Below are positions 1 through 8,041 of a stretch of DNA of 40,017 nucleotides, in pieces (the stretch's first letter is position 1; every line of letters starts with the position of its first letter). The DNA is taken from contig DWVD01000050.1 of NCBI GenBank assembly GCA_019120395.1, forward strand, positions 1 to 40,017, read 5' to 3'. Under the pieces are notes generated by a model that was given only the letters and a program-made list of their open reading frames with translations, was not told the origin of the DNA and searched no databases. The translations under genes and the position numbers were made by a program. Origin of the DNA: Candidatus Gemmiger faecigallinarum. Lineage in GTDB: Bacteria > Bacillota > Clostridia > Oscillospirales > Ruminococcaceae.

Positions 1-155
1 TAATCGCTCCTATGGGGCTGACGCCAGAAATGTTGGCTGTGAAGTTCTTCGAGTTCTGCGTCGATCCCGCTACTCAGGAGTTGGCCATCTCCTTGCTTCT
101 GAAATGGAAAGCCGAACAGGAAGCGGAGGGGGAGAATCTGGGAGGGGGACTTTAA
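1..155 (+). CDS. C-terminal fragment of an unrecognised mobile-element protein
   Basis: An open frame enters from the left edge (codons in phase with position 3) and ends in TAA at 153-155, giving about 50 residues. The tail is rich in Glu, Lys and Leu and ends in a Gly-rich stretch (NLGGGL). The stop overlaps the start of the next gene by one base (TAATG), a typical sign of translational coupling. The body of the protein lies outside the window and I do not recognise the family. Confidence 0.5.
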   Translation, partial: IAPMGLTPEMLAVKFFEFCVDPATQELAISLLLKWKAEQEAEGENLGGGL

Positions 156-466
156 TGCTGTCCAAGGAAACCTTCTGCGAAGCCCTGCGAAAGATCCAAG
201 CGCAATAGGATCGAGACGAACAGTTCAGTAAGGCGCTCACCCTGATGGGAGACGGACATTTCGTATTTGAGGGCGGAGCGCCGCTTCTTGCCGCCTTGCT
301 GGATGTGCTGAAGGAAGCGATCAACGACCAGTACGACTATATCAGCTGGTGGCTTTACGATGCCGCCCCGGACTATGAAGTCTGGACCGATGATGAAAAA
401 ACTAAGTGGTGCCTGAAAGAACCGGAAGCCCTGTATGATTTCATCCGGGATGAATGTCAGGGCTGA
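155..466 (+). pseudogene. Small mobile-element protein interrupted by an in-frame TAG
   Basis: The frame starts at ATG 155 (MLSKETFCEALRK...) and would run to TGA 464-466 as about 103 residues, but codon 18 is TAG (206-208). The same frame stays open on both sides, and the downstream part (VGDGHF-like start, then NDQYDYISWWLY and WTDD) looks like intact protein. It resembles, from memory, a small conserved protein of clostridial conjugative elements of unknown function. A single base change, probably from Glu or Gln, explains the stop. Restart at ATG 245 would give a 73-residue product, but no strong ribosome-binding site precedes it. Confidence 0.6.
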
Positions 467-508
467 GTGGTAGCGTCTCCCCAAATTCGTTCAAGGAGGT
501 CAAATCAG

Positions 509-898
509 ATGTCTAAGTGCTGCCTATACTGCCGGGTAGATGGAGCGTCTACGGAAAGCAACTGTCTCGCCATAAACCAGCAGCTCACCGCACTCCGAAG
601 CCTCGCCGGCCAGCTTGGTTTTTCGATTTCCGCAGAGATGCTCCAATATGAGAGCGGCTTGGATGCAAACCGACAGAGCATTCGAACGCTGATCCGTGAT
701 GCACGACATGGAGTCTATGACCGGGTGCTGGTGATGAACGGCGACCGTCTGGCTCGTGACGCCGAAGGTTTGGCGGCGATTGGAGAAAAGTTGACCGCAG
801 CAGGAGTCCGGGTCTATTGCCCAGATGGCGAAATTGATCTGGCCCCCGCATATTCTCATGGTTATTTCCGGGTGGCAACGATGGAACAGACCATGTGA
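509..898 (+). CDS. Small serine-recombinase N-terminal-domain-like protein
   Basis: This 129-residue protein starts at ATG 509, about 9 bases after an AGGAGG site (494-499). It has the outline of a resolvase catalytic domain: an N-terminal YCRV strand, a QQLTALRSLAGQLGF helix, then YESGLDANR, then a VLVMNGDRLARD segment matching the conserved D-R-L-x-R region. The usual catalytic Ser after the Arg of the first strand is displaced (YCRVDGAS), and there is no C-terminal helix-turn-helix or zinc/coiled-coil domain. It is therefore probably not a working recombinase on its own. Such orphan domains are common cargo in clostridial mobile elements. Its role is unknown. Confidence 0.6.
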   Translation: MSKCCLYCRVDGASTESNCLAINQQLTALRSLAGQLGFSISAEMLQYESGLDANRQSIRTLIRDARHGVYDRVLVMNGDRLARDAEGLAAIGEKLTAAGVRVYCPDGEIDLAPAYSHGYFRVATMEQTM

Positions 899-1014
899 TT
901 GGGAAAAGTTCCCGTCCCACCTCTCTTCCACGGCCAAAGAAAATGCGGTATAATAAAAGAACCACATACACCAGACCGGGAAAGTTGCTCATTCCGGCGG
1001 AAGGAGATGTTGCC

Positions 1015-1374
1015 ATGAGTTCATTAGAGGAAAAGAAAAGTGAGCTTGAGAGGGTCCTTGGGGTATTCCAGAACTACATTGAAGGCTCTGAATTGCTCGA
1101 TGTGGTCTATTCGAAAAAGTTCGGGTATGTTCTGCTTGGCCTGCCTGCGGCGGATTCCATTGATGACTCCGATGTAACACGACTGGAAGATCCCGAAACA
1201 TTGGTGAAAGAGATCTATCAGAATCTTGCATACGATTTTATGGAGCAGGAAGGGCACAGCGAGGATTACACGGAAGCCACCAATCTGGAAAAGCGAGCTA
1301 TGCGGGAATGGATGAAAGAGTACACGGATCAGCTGCCGGAATACAACTACCTGCTGGACGAACTCCTTGGATGA
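1015..1374 (+). CDS. Hypothetical acidic protein of the mobile-element remnant
   Basis: This 119-residue protein begins at ATG 1015, eight bases after AAGGAG (1001-1006). An upstream in-frame extension from 895 has no ribosome-binding site and is discounted. The sequence is acidic and mostly helical by eye, opening with SSLEEKKSELERVLGVFQ and ending in a Glu/Tyr-rich segment. No membrane segment, signal peptide or catalytic motif is visible. It is the last gene before the chromosomal part and has its own translation signal. I do not recognise the family. Confidence 0.6.
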   Translation: MSSLEEKKSELERVLGVFQNYIEGSELLDVVYSKKFGYVLLGLPAADSIDDSDVTRLEDPETLVKEIYQNLAYDFMEQEGHSEDYTEATNLEKRAMREWMKEYTDQLPEYNYLLDELLG

Positions 1375-1588
1375 TGTGTCCGATGAAGCAGGCGCTTCCC
1401 TCAGTCAATCTTTCGGCATGGATAAAGCGGACATCTTTTTTGGACGAACACTAAAATGGCCCATCACACAGAGAATCTGCCGATGCTCTGCTTAAAAAAG
1501 GGCAAAAAAATAAGGCCAATGCCTCGCAAAGCCCATGAATTCAGGGATTTCCGGGGATATCTCAATTGGTCTTACACTCCACCAAACT

Positions 1589-1624
1589 GAGTCTGGACGC
1601 AATTCGCGTTCAGGCTCTTTTTCT
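1589..1624 (+). terminator. Intrinsic terminator
   Basis: A 12-base-pair stem (1589-1600 with 1606-1617, two G-U pairs) with a short AATTC loop is followed by a T-rich run (1618-1624). It would end plus-strand transcription leaving the mobile remnant. Confidence 0.7.
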
Positions 1625-1690
1625 TCTTGTCCGGGCAGGGTGCTCGCGCTGGAAAAAACATCTAAAGGGACCACCCCTTCCAAATGGAAA

Positions 1691-1721
1691 GACGCTGAAA
1701 GATTGCTTTCAGCGTCTTTTT
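1691..1721 (+). terminator. Intrinsic terminator
   Basis: A perfect 11-bp stem (1691-1701 with 1706-1716) with a 4-base loop is followed by five Ts (1717-1721). It is the second plus-strand terminator in this gap. Confidence 0.75.
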
Positions 1722-1776
1722 CTGTGCCGGTACACGCTTTGACGCACACTTGGCAAAAAATGTATGCAAAAGCAGC

Positions 1777-1810
1777 CCCCCAGCCTGCCGGTTTCCTGGC
1801 AGGCTGGGGG
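1777..1810 (-). terminator. Hairpin terminator of the transporter operon
   Basis: A 13-bp GC-rich stem (1777-1789 with 1798-1810) with an 8-base loop lies about 95 bp past the stop of the last gene of operon 1. On the minus strand it is followed by CTGCTTTT, so it can terminate that operon; the plus-strand side also has a short T run. Confidence 0.65.
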
Positions 1811-1905
1811 CCTCTTTATGCTCTATTTAGGCTCTATGGCTCGCTGCTTGTCCGCGCCGTCCGCCGTTTCTTGAACGGGGAGCGCCGCAGGGCAGGGGAG
1901 AGCGC

Positions 1906-3933
1906 TCAGTCCAGACGGATCGCCTCAAAAAGCTCCAGCTCGTCCACAAAAAGGCGCAGGACCCCGCCGCCGGATTCAAAGCGCACCGGCTTGTCCCGGG
2001 GCATGCTGCGGGCGGACCTGGGCGGCGCTTTCCGCCAGGGCAGTTCGACCACCAGGCCGCGGATGGGCACCGGGCGGAAGTAGGACCGCTGGCTGTGGCC
2101 GGTGTAGTTGATCAGGTGCACGTAATCCACAGAGCCGTCCGGCCGCCGGGTGTGCTCCACCTCCACGACTTCCGGCAGGTTGCCCGTCACGCGCTCAATG
2201 CCCAGCACGCTCTCCAGCAGGTCGGCCATAAAGCTGCCCATGTGGGGGAAGCCGTACTGGTAGTGGTCTGCGCCCGGCTTCCACGGTACATAGACGCCCT
2301 GCCCCTTGCCAAAGGCGTTGACGGTGAAGGCGGGATAGTCGGTGATGTTTGTGGGATAGGCGTCCTCCGGGGGAGAATGGCGGTGCGGCGGGATGAACCG
2401 CATGTGCTGCCGCACGCCGGAACGGTACGCGGCATAGCAGTAAACGTCGTGGAGATAGATCCAGTCGGTTTCCGCAAACCGCGGGAACATGGCTTTGCTG
2501 TTCCCGATCTCGAAATAGGCCGAGAGATAGCCACGGCCGACATAACCGATCTTTTCCACGCCCAGGCACTGCAGGCCGATGTTCGGACGCTTTTTCCGGC
2601 GGGCGTCCCACAGGGCGGTCTCGCCGGTGGCGATCACGGTGCCGCCGGCCTGTGCAAAATCGTCCAGCATGGCCGCGCATGCGTCGCTCAGGTTTTGGAT
2701 GTCGGGCAGGATGACGGTGTGGTATTTTTCCAGGGATAGCCTCTCCAGCGCGTTTGCCCGGATGCAGTCAAACAGATAGTGCTGCTGGGTCAGCAGATAG
2801 TACCAGCCGTAATACTCGGCCGGGAAACGCTGTTCGCCCTTGTTCCAGTAGGTCTCCCAGGGGCAGATGAGCGCGACGCCCGCGGCGGAGAGATTGGCGT
2901 GGTAGTCCTCTTCATGGTCCCGGTGGTAGCGGAACATTTTTTTGAGCGGCGCATACGCGGAGCGGTCGTGGTGATTGTCCAGCCGGCCCACCTGGTAAAA
3001 ATCCGCAAAGCCGCCGTTGGCCAGCATCTGGGCAAGGCGCAGTTCCTGTTCGTGGGGGGACACCGCCGCGTGGCGGTACCACATGTCGATGAAATCCACG
3101 CTGGTGACGGACGCGACCTTTTCGGGACTGGAATACTTTTCCAGCTTGAGCAGCTCGGAACCCTTGTACATGTAGTTGTTCCGGTCGGCCCCGTCAAAAA
3201 ACGTGCCGATCTCGCCGCGGAGCATGTCGATGGGGAAAAAGAGCAGCTCCGGCTTTTCCTGCCGGATCAGGGCCTTTATGTTCCGGTAATACTCGTCGAC
3301 GGTCAGGTCCTGGAACTCCTTGTACTTTTGATAGACCGGGTCGTCCGGGTCGTCGGCCAGCGGCAGCTCCAGGCCGAACATTTCGCGGAACCGCCTGCGG
3401 CAGTTTTCGCACTGGCAGATGCCCTGGTAGCCCCTGGTGTAGTCCAGCGCCACCGAATACCCGCCCATGTTCAGGAAAAACCCGTCCGGGTCCACGTCGC
3501 GGATGATCTCGCGCAGGATGTCCAGCGCATATTTCTGCTGATACTCGCTGTTGAAGCACATGTGGATCAGCCCGTGGTAGTTGATGATCTCCCCCCGGGG
3601 GCTGACGTAGGCCCACTCGGGATGCTGCTCGTACAAAGGCGTGCGGACTTTGGAAAAATCCACCCGGCTGATGACCCGGATGCCCGCGTCCTGGCAGGCC
3701 CGGACCACCGTTTTCAGGCTGTCGCCGGTCAAAAAGCGGTTGCGGGCGTGGAAGGGGAGATGGGAGTCGTAGCTGGCCGCGATGCCGCCGGTGTTTATGA
3801 TGACCGTGTTGGCGTTGAAGTCCTGCAGCTGGCGGACATACTCCCCGGCGTCCATGTCCGCCATGTCGATCTCGCGCAGGTTGGTCTGGACGATCCTCCA
3901 GGCGCGGTCCTGCCACCAATACTGGTTGTTCAT
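1906..3933 (-). CDS. GHL6-type glycoside-hydrolase-like protein (paralogue 1)
   Basis: This 675-residue protein has no signal peptide and is likely cytoplasmic. The N-terminal ~330 residues look like the TIM barrel of the 'hypothetical glycosyl hydrolase 6' group, with segments such as NANTVIINTGGIAA, AGIRVISRVDFSKV and DPDGFFLNMGGYS. The middle (about 345-460: GVALICPWETYW, VILPDIQNLSD, GGTVIATGE) resembles the beta-galactosidase trimerisation domain. A C-x-C-x2-C cluster at Cys173/175/178 is shared with the second paralogue at 19518-21503. It is the last gene of the transporter operon, 49 bp after the MBL gene, with an AAAGGA site before ATG 3933. It probably acts on the imported solute. 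Glycosidase activity is inferred and catalytic acids are not assigned. Confidence 0.7.
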   Translation of the reverse strand: MNNQYWWQDRAWRIVQTNLREIDMADMDAGEYVRQLQDFNANTVIINTGGIAASYDSHLPFHARNRFLTGDSLKTVVRACQDAGIRVISRVDFSKVRTPLYEQHPEWAYVSPRGEIINYHGLIHMCFNSEYQQKYALDILREIIRDVDPDGFFLNMGGYSVALDYTRGYQGICQCENCRRRFREMFGLELPLADDPDDPVYQKYKEFQDLTVDEYYRNIKALIRQEKPELLFFPIDMLRGEIGTFFDGADRNNYMYKGSELLKLEKYSSPEKVASVTSVDFIDMWYRHAAVSPHEQELRLAQMLANGGFADFYQVGRLDNHHDRSAYAPLKKMFRYHRDHEEDYHANLSAAGVALICPWETYWNKGEQRFPAEYYGWYYLLTQQHYLFDCIRANALERLSLEKYHTVILPDIQNLSDACAAMLDDFAQAGGTVIATGETALWDARRKKRPNIGLQCLGVEKIGYVGRGYLSAYFEIGNSKAMFPRFAETDWIYLHDVYCYAAYRSGVRQHMRFIPPHRHSPPEDAYPTNITDYPAFTVNAFGKGQGVYVPWKPGADHYQYGFPHMGSFMADLLESVLGIERVTGNLPEVVEVEHTRRPDGSVDYVHLINYTGHSQRSYFRPVPIRGLVVELPWRKAPPRSARSMPRDKPVRFESGGGVLRLFVDELELFEAIRLD

Positions 3934-3982
3934 GGGTCACTGTCCTTTCTTTCCAAAATGCATCCTCCTTGGGGGGCAGAGG

Positions 3983-5137
3983 TCAGCTGAGGAACTGTTC
4001 CGGCCCGCCCGCAAGGGCCACGTCCACCCCGCGGTCAAGCAGGAACTGCCTGCCGCAGGGACCGGCGGCCACCGCGATCCGCCGGCCGCCGTAGCCGAAC
4101 AGGCAGACGGCGGTCCCGCCGGCATCGGCCACGGCGACCGGAAGCGACGGCGTCGGCCGCCAGGCTTCGAACGCCGGTCTGCCGGGGGCGGGCGCGCTGC
4201 CCGGCGCGACGGCAAGCCGTTCCGGCAGATAAAAACGGGCGTTTTTCATCACCGGCAGATCCCGCGTGTGCTGCGGGTCGTTTTTCAGGCAGAGCACCCG
4301 CGTGACGGCCGAAGGCTCCAGTCCGGCGGCGTCAAACAGCGCGTCCCGCAGCAGGTGCCCCGGCAGGACGGGGTTGATCAGCAGCGTCTCCGTCCCGGCC
4401 CGGACCAGAACGGCAGCCTCCTCGCCGGCGGCGCACAGATTCAGCTTGCGCCAGTCCAGCGGCGCGCCGGCTGCGGCCGTTTCATCGGCAAAAAACCAGT
4501 CGCCGTGGCCGGGAACGATGACGTCCGTGTTGGCGGCGGCCCATTCCATCGACGCGGCGGTCTTTTGCTGGCTGGCGTCGATAAAGTAACCCTCGCGGGC
4601 GCGGTAGTATTCCCGGTTCATGATGGTGTCGCCGGACAGCAGCACCCGTTTGCCGCCGCTGGTAAAAACAAGGCCCGCCAGCCCCAGCGTGTGCCCCGGC
4701 AGGGGCTGCACCGCCACGTTGGGGGAAAGCCGCCGCGGGGCGGCCTGAAAGTCAAAGACGGCGCCGTTCAAAAAAGCCTGCGCCAGGGGGCCGCCCTGGC
4801 TGCGCAGGTCCGCGGCTTCCCGGACGGACTCCGGCGACATGTACAGCCGGGCGTTGGGGTATTTTTCGGCGTCCACGCGGTGGTCTGTGTGAAAATGCGT
4901 GGCAAAAACAATGTCGATGCCGGTCCGGTCCAGGCCGCAGCAGCGCTGCAGACGGCGCTCCATCTCCTCCACCGGCAGGGTGGGGTCGACCAGGATGCGT
5001 GTGCCGCCGTCCTGTACCAGGACGGACGACGCCACCACCGGGTGATACTGTGTGTCGGGGTCCTCGCCCCAGAATTTGTTGCGCGACAGGTGGCCCAGCG
5101 TGAGCTGCCGCCAGCTGACGTCGTTTGTGCGTTCCAT
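3983..5137 (-). CDS. MBL-fold metallo-hydrolase with a degenerate second copy
   Basis: This 384-residue protein belongs to the metallo-beta-lactamase superfamily. The N-terminal half carries the metal-binding signature HFHTDH at residues 81-86, then PGHTLG, SGDT and VPGHGD. The C-terminal part (about 240-384) repeats the same layout (TRILVDPTLP versus TLLINPVLP; PNARLYMSPESV versus KNARFYLPERL), but the metal-binding segment reads CLKNDPQHTRD and cannot bind zinc in the usual way. I chose ATG 5137 because AAAGG lies 8 bases upstream; the GTG at 5146 abuts that site. It follows the ATPase gene after 36 bp. The substrate is unknown; hydrolysis of an ester, amide or lactone of the imported compound is plausible. 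Confidence 0.75.
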   Translation of the reverse strand: MERTNDVSWRQLTLGHLSRNKFWGEDPDTQYHPVVASSVLVQDGGTRILVDPTLPVEEMERRLQRCCGLDRTGIDIVFATHFHTDHRVDAEKYPNARLYMSPESVREAADLRSQGGPLAQAFLNGAVFDFQAAPRRLSPNVAVQPLPGHTLGLAGLVFTSGGKRVLLSGDTIMNREYYRAREGYFIDASQQKTAASMEWAAANTDVIVPGHGDWFFADETAAAGAPLDWRKLNLCAAGEEAAVLVRAGTETLLINPVLPGHLLRDALFDAAGLEPSAVTRVLCLKNDPQHTRDLPVMKNARFYLPERLAVAPGSAPAPGRPAFEAWRPTPSLPVAVADAGGTAVCLFGYGGRRIAVAAGPCGRQFLLDRGVDVALAGGPEQFLS

Positions 5138-5173
5138 GGCTCTCACCTTTCTCTTTCCGCCCGGGCGGCCGGT

Positions 5174-6127
5174 TTATTTCGCGCACTCGTGGCAGGCCAC
5201 AAAATGCCTGGGCGCGATCTCGGTCAAAACCTGCGGTTCCTTGCATTTTTCCGACGCGTAGGGGCAGCGGCTGGCAAAACGGCAGCCGGGTGCCGGGTCG
5301 ATGGGGTTGGAGACCTCGCGGGAAAGCAGGTGGCGTTCCCGGCTGCGCTTGCTCAGGTCCACCGTCGGGATGGCGTTGAGCAGGCCCACCGTGTAGGGGT
5401 GCACATGATGCTGGAACAGCTCGTCCCGGGGGGCGTACTCCACCACCTGGCCCATGTACATGACCATGATGTCGTGGCTGATGTGGCGCACGACGCAGAG
5501 GTCGTGGGTGATGAACATATAGGCGATCCGGCGGCTTTCCTGCAGGTCCATCAGCAGGTTGAGGATCTGCGCCTGGATCGAGACGTCCAGCGCCGAGACC
5601 GGCTCGTCGCAGACGATGAACTCCGGGTCGAGCACCAGCGCGCGGGCCAGGCCGACGCGCTGCCGCCGGCCGCCGTCCAGCTCGTGGGGATAGGTGTTGA
5701 AGTACCGCTCCGGCAGGCCGCACAGCTCCATCGTCTGGGCCACTTTGGCCATCCGCTCGCCCTTGTCGGCGATGGTTTTGGAGACCCGCAGCGGATCCAG
5801 AATGGTCTCGCCCACGGAAAAGTGGGGGTTGATCGAAGAGTAGGGGTCTTGAAAGATCATCTGCATCTGTTTCTGCACCCGGCGGAACTCCTCGCGCCCC
5901 ATGGCGGCGATGTCCTGGCCGCGGTACAGGACCTTGCCCGCCGTCGGGTCGTACAGGCGGATCAGCGCCCGGCCCAGCGTGGATTTGCCGCAGCCGGATT
6001 CGCCCACGACGCCCAGCGTCTCGCCGGCGTGGATCTTGAAGGATACATCGTCCACCGCGTGGACGACGCCGGCGTTTGTGGGAAAGTATTTTTTCAGGTT
6101 TACGGCCTCGATCAATGTTTCGCGCAT
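5174..6127 (-). CDS. Oligopeptide/dipeptide ABC transporter ATPase (OppF/DppF-type)
   Basis: This 317-residue protein is the second ATPase of the importer. Walker A is GESGCGKST, Walker B is FIVCDEPVSALD, the H-loop is FITHD, and the signature reads LDGGRRQR instead of LSGGQ. The C-terminal region has the oligopeptide-transporter tail with conserved cysteines (GCRFASRCPYASEKC...ACHECAK), which in relatives binds an Fe-S cluster. Its start overlaps the end of the preceding ATPase gene by 16 bp, as in most dpp/opp operons. It would work at the inner face of the membrane with the permeases at 7114-8962. Substrate class cannot be read from the ATPase. Confidence 0.92.
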   Translation of the reverse strand: MRETLIEAVNLKKYFPTNAGVVHAVDDVSFKIHAGETLGVVGESGCGKSTLGRALIRLYDPTAGKVLYRGQDIAAMGREEFRRVQKQMQMIFQDPYSSINPHFSVGETILDPLRVSKTIADKGERMAKVAQTMELCGLPERYFNTYPHELDGGRRQRVGLARALVLDPEFIVCDEPVSALDVSIQAQILNLLMDLQESRRIAYMFITHDLCVVRHISHDIMVMYMGQVVEYAPRDELFQHHVHPYTVGLLNAIPTVDLSKRSRERHLLSREVSNPIDPAPGCRFASRCPYASEKCKEPQVLTEIAPRHFVACHECAK

Positions 6128-7104
6128 TTGCCCACCTCATTCTCGTAGAGGTGGCACTTGATGTAGTGGCCATCCTCAACATAGTGAATCGACGGTTTTT
6201 TGCTCCGGCACAATTCGGTGCATCTGGCGCACCGGTCCGCAAAGGGGCAGCCGGCGGGAACGGTCCGGGAATCCAGCACAAAGCCGGGGATGGGGGTCAG
6301 GCGGCTCACGCTGCCGGTCAGGTCGGGGATGCACCGGAACAGGCTGTCCGTGTAGGGATGGTTGGCCGTCCGGGCAAAGACCTGCTCCACCGTGCCGCGC
6401 TCGATCACCTCGCCGCCGTAGACGACGGCGACGTTTTCGCAGAACTCCGCCACGATCCCCAGATCGTGGGTGATAAAGATCATCGACGTGCCGAACTGCT
6501 CCTGCAGGTTTTTCATCAGCGTCAGGATCTGCGCCTGGATGGTCACGTCCAGCGCCGTGGTCGGCTCGTCCGCAAGCAGCAGGTTGGGTTTGGCGACCAG
6601 CGCCATCGCAATGACCACGCGCTGTTTCATGCCGCCGGAAAACTGGTGCGGGAACTGGACCCTGCGCTCCGGCGGGATGCCGACCAGGGTCAGGATCTCG
6701 GCCACCTTCTCGTCCCGTTCCTGCCGGGACATGGAGGGGTTGTGGATCTTCAGGACCTCGTCGATCTGGTCGCCCACGGTCATGACCGGGTTCAGGCTGG
6801 TCATGGGGTCCTGAAAGATCATCGAGACCTCGGCGCCGCGCAAGGCCCGCAGCTGCTTTTTGGACATTTGAAAAACGTCTTTGCCGTTGTAGGCGATACT
6901 GCCGCCCGTGACCTGCGCCACATGTTCCGGAAGGAGCTTCATAACGCTCAGCGCCATCGTCGTCTTGCCCGCGCCGGTCTCGCCGACGACGCCCAGGATC
7001 TCGCCTTTTTCCAGGTCCAGGGAGAAATCATTCAGCGCGTAGACGACGGCCTCGTCGGTATTGTATTGAACCTTTAGGTTCTTGATCTCAAGCAGTTTTT
7101 CCAT
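6112..7104 (-). CDS. Oligopeptide/dipeptide ABC transporter ATPase (OppD/DppD-type)
   Basis: This 330-residue protein is the first ATPase of the importer. Visible motifs are Walker A GETGAGKTT, signature FSGGMKQRV, Walker B LLLADEPTTALD and H-loop FITHD. The C-terminal cysteine cluster (GCPFADRCARCTELC...KCHL) is typical of OppD/DppD. It starts nine bases after the end of the second permease gene, with AGGTG upstream of ATG 7104, and overlaps the next ATPase. It pairs with that protein as a heterodimer. Confidence 0.93.
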   Translation of the reverse strand: MEKLLEIKNLKVQYNTDEAVVYALNDFSLDLEKGEILGVVGETGAGKTTMALSVMKLLPEHVAQVTGGSIAYNGKDVFQMSKKQLRALRGAEVSMIFQDPMTSLNPVMTVGDQIDEVLKIHNPSMSRQERDEKVAEILTLVGIPPERRVQFPHQFSGGMKQRVVIAMALVAKPNLLLADEPTTALDVTIQAQILTLMKNLQEQFGTSMIFITHDLGIVAEFCENVAVVYGGEVIERGTVEQVFARTANHPYTDSLFRCIPDLTGSVSRLTPIPGFVLDSRTVPAGCPFADRCARCTELCRSKKPSIHYVEDGHYIKCHLYENEVGKCAKH

Positions 7105-7113
7105 TTGGGCACC

Positions 7114-8025
7114 TCAATTCTTCATCTTCGGGTCAAGCGCGTCGCGCAGGCCGTCGCCGATAAAGTTCAGGCTGAGCACGGAAATCATAATGAAGAGACC
7201 GGGGATCAGGCCGAGATAGGGGTAGTAGCGGATGTTGCTCTGATTCTCGGAGATGATGCTGCCCCATTCCGGCGTGGGGGCCTGGACGCCGATGCCGAGG
7301 TAGCCCATGGCCGCGATGCACAAAATGATCTGCCCCAGGGTCATAAAGGTGGTGACGATCAGCGGCCCGAGGATGTTGGGCAGAAGATGCTTGAAAATGA
7401 CCCGGGCGCTGCCGGTGCCGTAACACCGCGCGGCCTCGATGAACTCGGAATTGCGCAGGTTCATGATGGCGGCGCGCACCGTGCGCGCGCTGCCGGGGAT
7501 CTGCACAATGGCCAGCGAGAGCAGCAGCTTGTCCAGGCCGGCGCCCAGCGCGGCGACGATCGCCATGGCAAGCATCGTGCCGGGAATGGCCATCAGCATA
7601 TCGCAGACGCGCATGATGATGTTGTCCACCTTGCCGCCGAAATACCCGGCGATGCCGCCCAGCACGACGCCGCCCACAAAGGATACCGCCACGGTGGCCA
7701 GGCCAGCGCCCAGAGAGATCTGGCCGCCGTAGATCACGCGGGCAAACAGGTCGCGCCCCAGCTGGTCGGTGCCGAAGATATGCTCGCTGCCCGGCGGCGT
7801 AAAGGCGTCCACGATGTGCTGGGTGATCGCTTCGTCGTAGTCGATGTACAGCGGCGCGCCAAAAACGGCCAGCAGCATCACGATAAACACCACCATGCCC
7901 AGCATGGCCAGTTTGTTGCGTTTGTAACGCATCCAGATCAGTTTGTAGCGGCCTTTTCTGCTGATCTTGAACGTTTTGCCGCTGTTTTCGGTCGCCGGGT
8001 TCCCGGCGGATCTTTTTGCAGTCAT
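7114..8025 (-). CDS. ABC transporter permease (OppC/DppC-type)
   Basis: This 303-residue protein has a charged cytoplasmic N-terminus, a first membrane helix (LAMLGMVVFIVMLLAVFGAPL), the short extracytoplasmic part with HIFGTDQLGRDLFARVIYG typical of OppC/DppC, then about five more helices. The EAA-type loop that contacts the ATPases is at EAARCYGTGSARVIFKHLLPN. A GAGGTGAT site precedes ATG 8025. It lies 16 bp after the OppB-type permease and 9 bp before the OppD-type ATPase. Confidence 0.93.
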   Translation of the reverse strand: MTAKRSAGNPATENSGKTFKISRKGRYKLIWMRYKRNKLAMLGMVVFIVMLLAVFGAPLYIDYDEAITQHIVDAFTPPGSEHIFGTDQLGRDLFARVIYGGQISLGAGLATVAVSFVGGVVLGGIAGYFGGKVDNIIMRVCDMLMAIPGTMLAMAIVAALGAGLDKLLLSLAIVQIPGSARTVRAAIMNLRNSEFIEAARCYGTGSARVIFKHLLPNILGPLIVTTFMTLGQIILCIAAMGYLGIGVQAPTPEWGSIISENQSNIRYYPYLGLIPGLFIMISVLSLNFIGDGLRDALDPKMKN

Positions 8026-8041
8026 ATGATCACCTCACCCC

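Larger units (their letters stand above)
1..1374. mobile_element. Remnant of an integrative/conjugative element (left edge of window)
   Basis: Four small genes on the plus strand have lower GC and A/T-richer codons than the chromosome that follows. They resemble accessory genes of clostridial conjugative elements: a coupled pair of small proteins and a resolvase-like protein with no DNA-binding domain. One of the four carries an in-frame stop. No integrase, relaxase or clear attachment site is visible, so the right border is only placed between 1374 and about 1590, where chromosome-like sequence and terminators begin. Family resemblance is from memory and not verified. Confidence 0.5.
1375..1905. 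other. Non-coding junction between mobile remnant and chromosome
   Basis: No credible gene is present in this 531-bp stretch. The first ~200 bp are A/T-richer and probably belong to the mobile remnant. From about 1589 there are three stem-loops in a row (1589, 1691 and 1777), of which the last serves the converging minus-strand operon. No tRNA and no clear direct repeat marking an attachment site were seen. Confidence 0.5.

Noticed and set aside
3782-6148. 788-codon open frame on the plus strand, antisense to the MBL and ATPase genes
   Set aside because: It is a shadow frame caused by high GC. Its translation is full of His, Arg, Gly and Gln without domain patterns, and the minus-strand genes it overlaps have complete motifs and translation signals.
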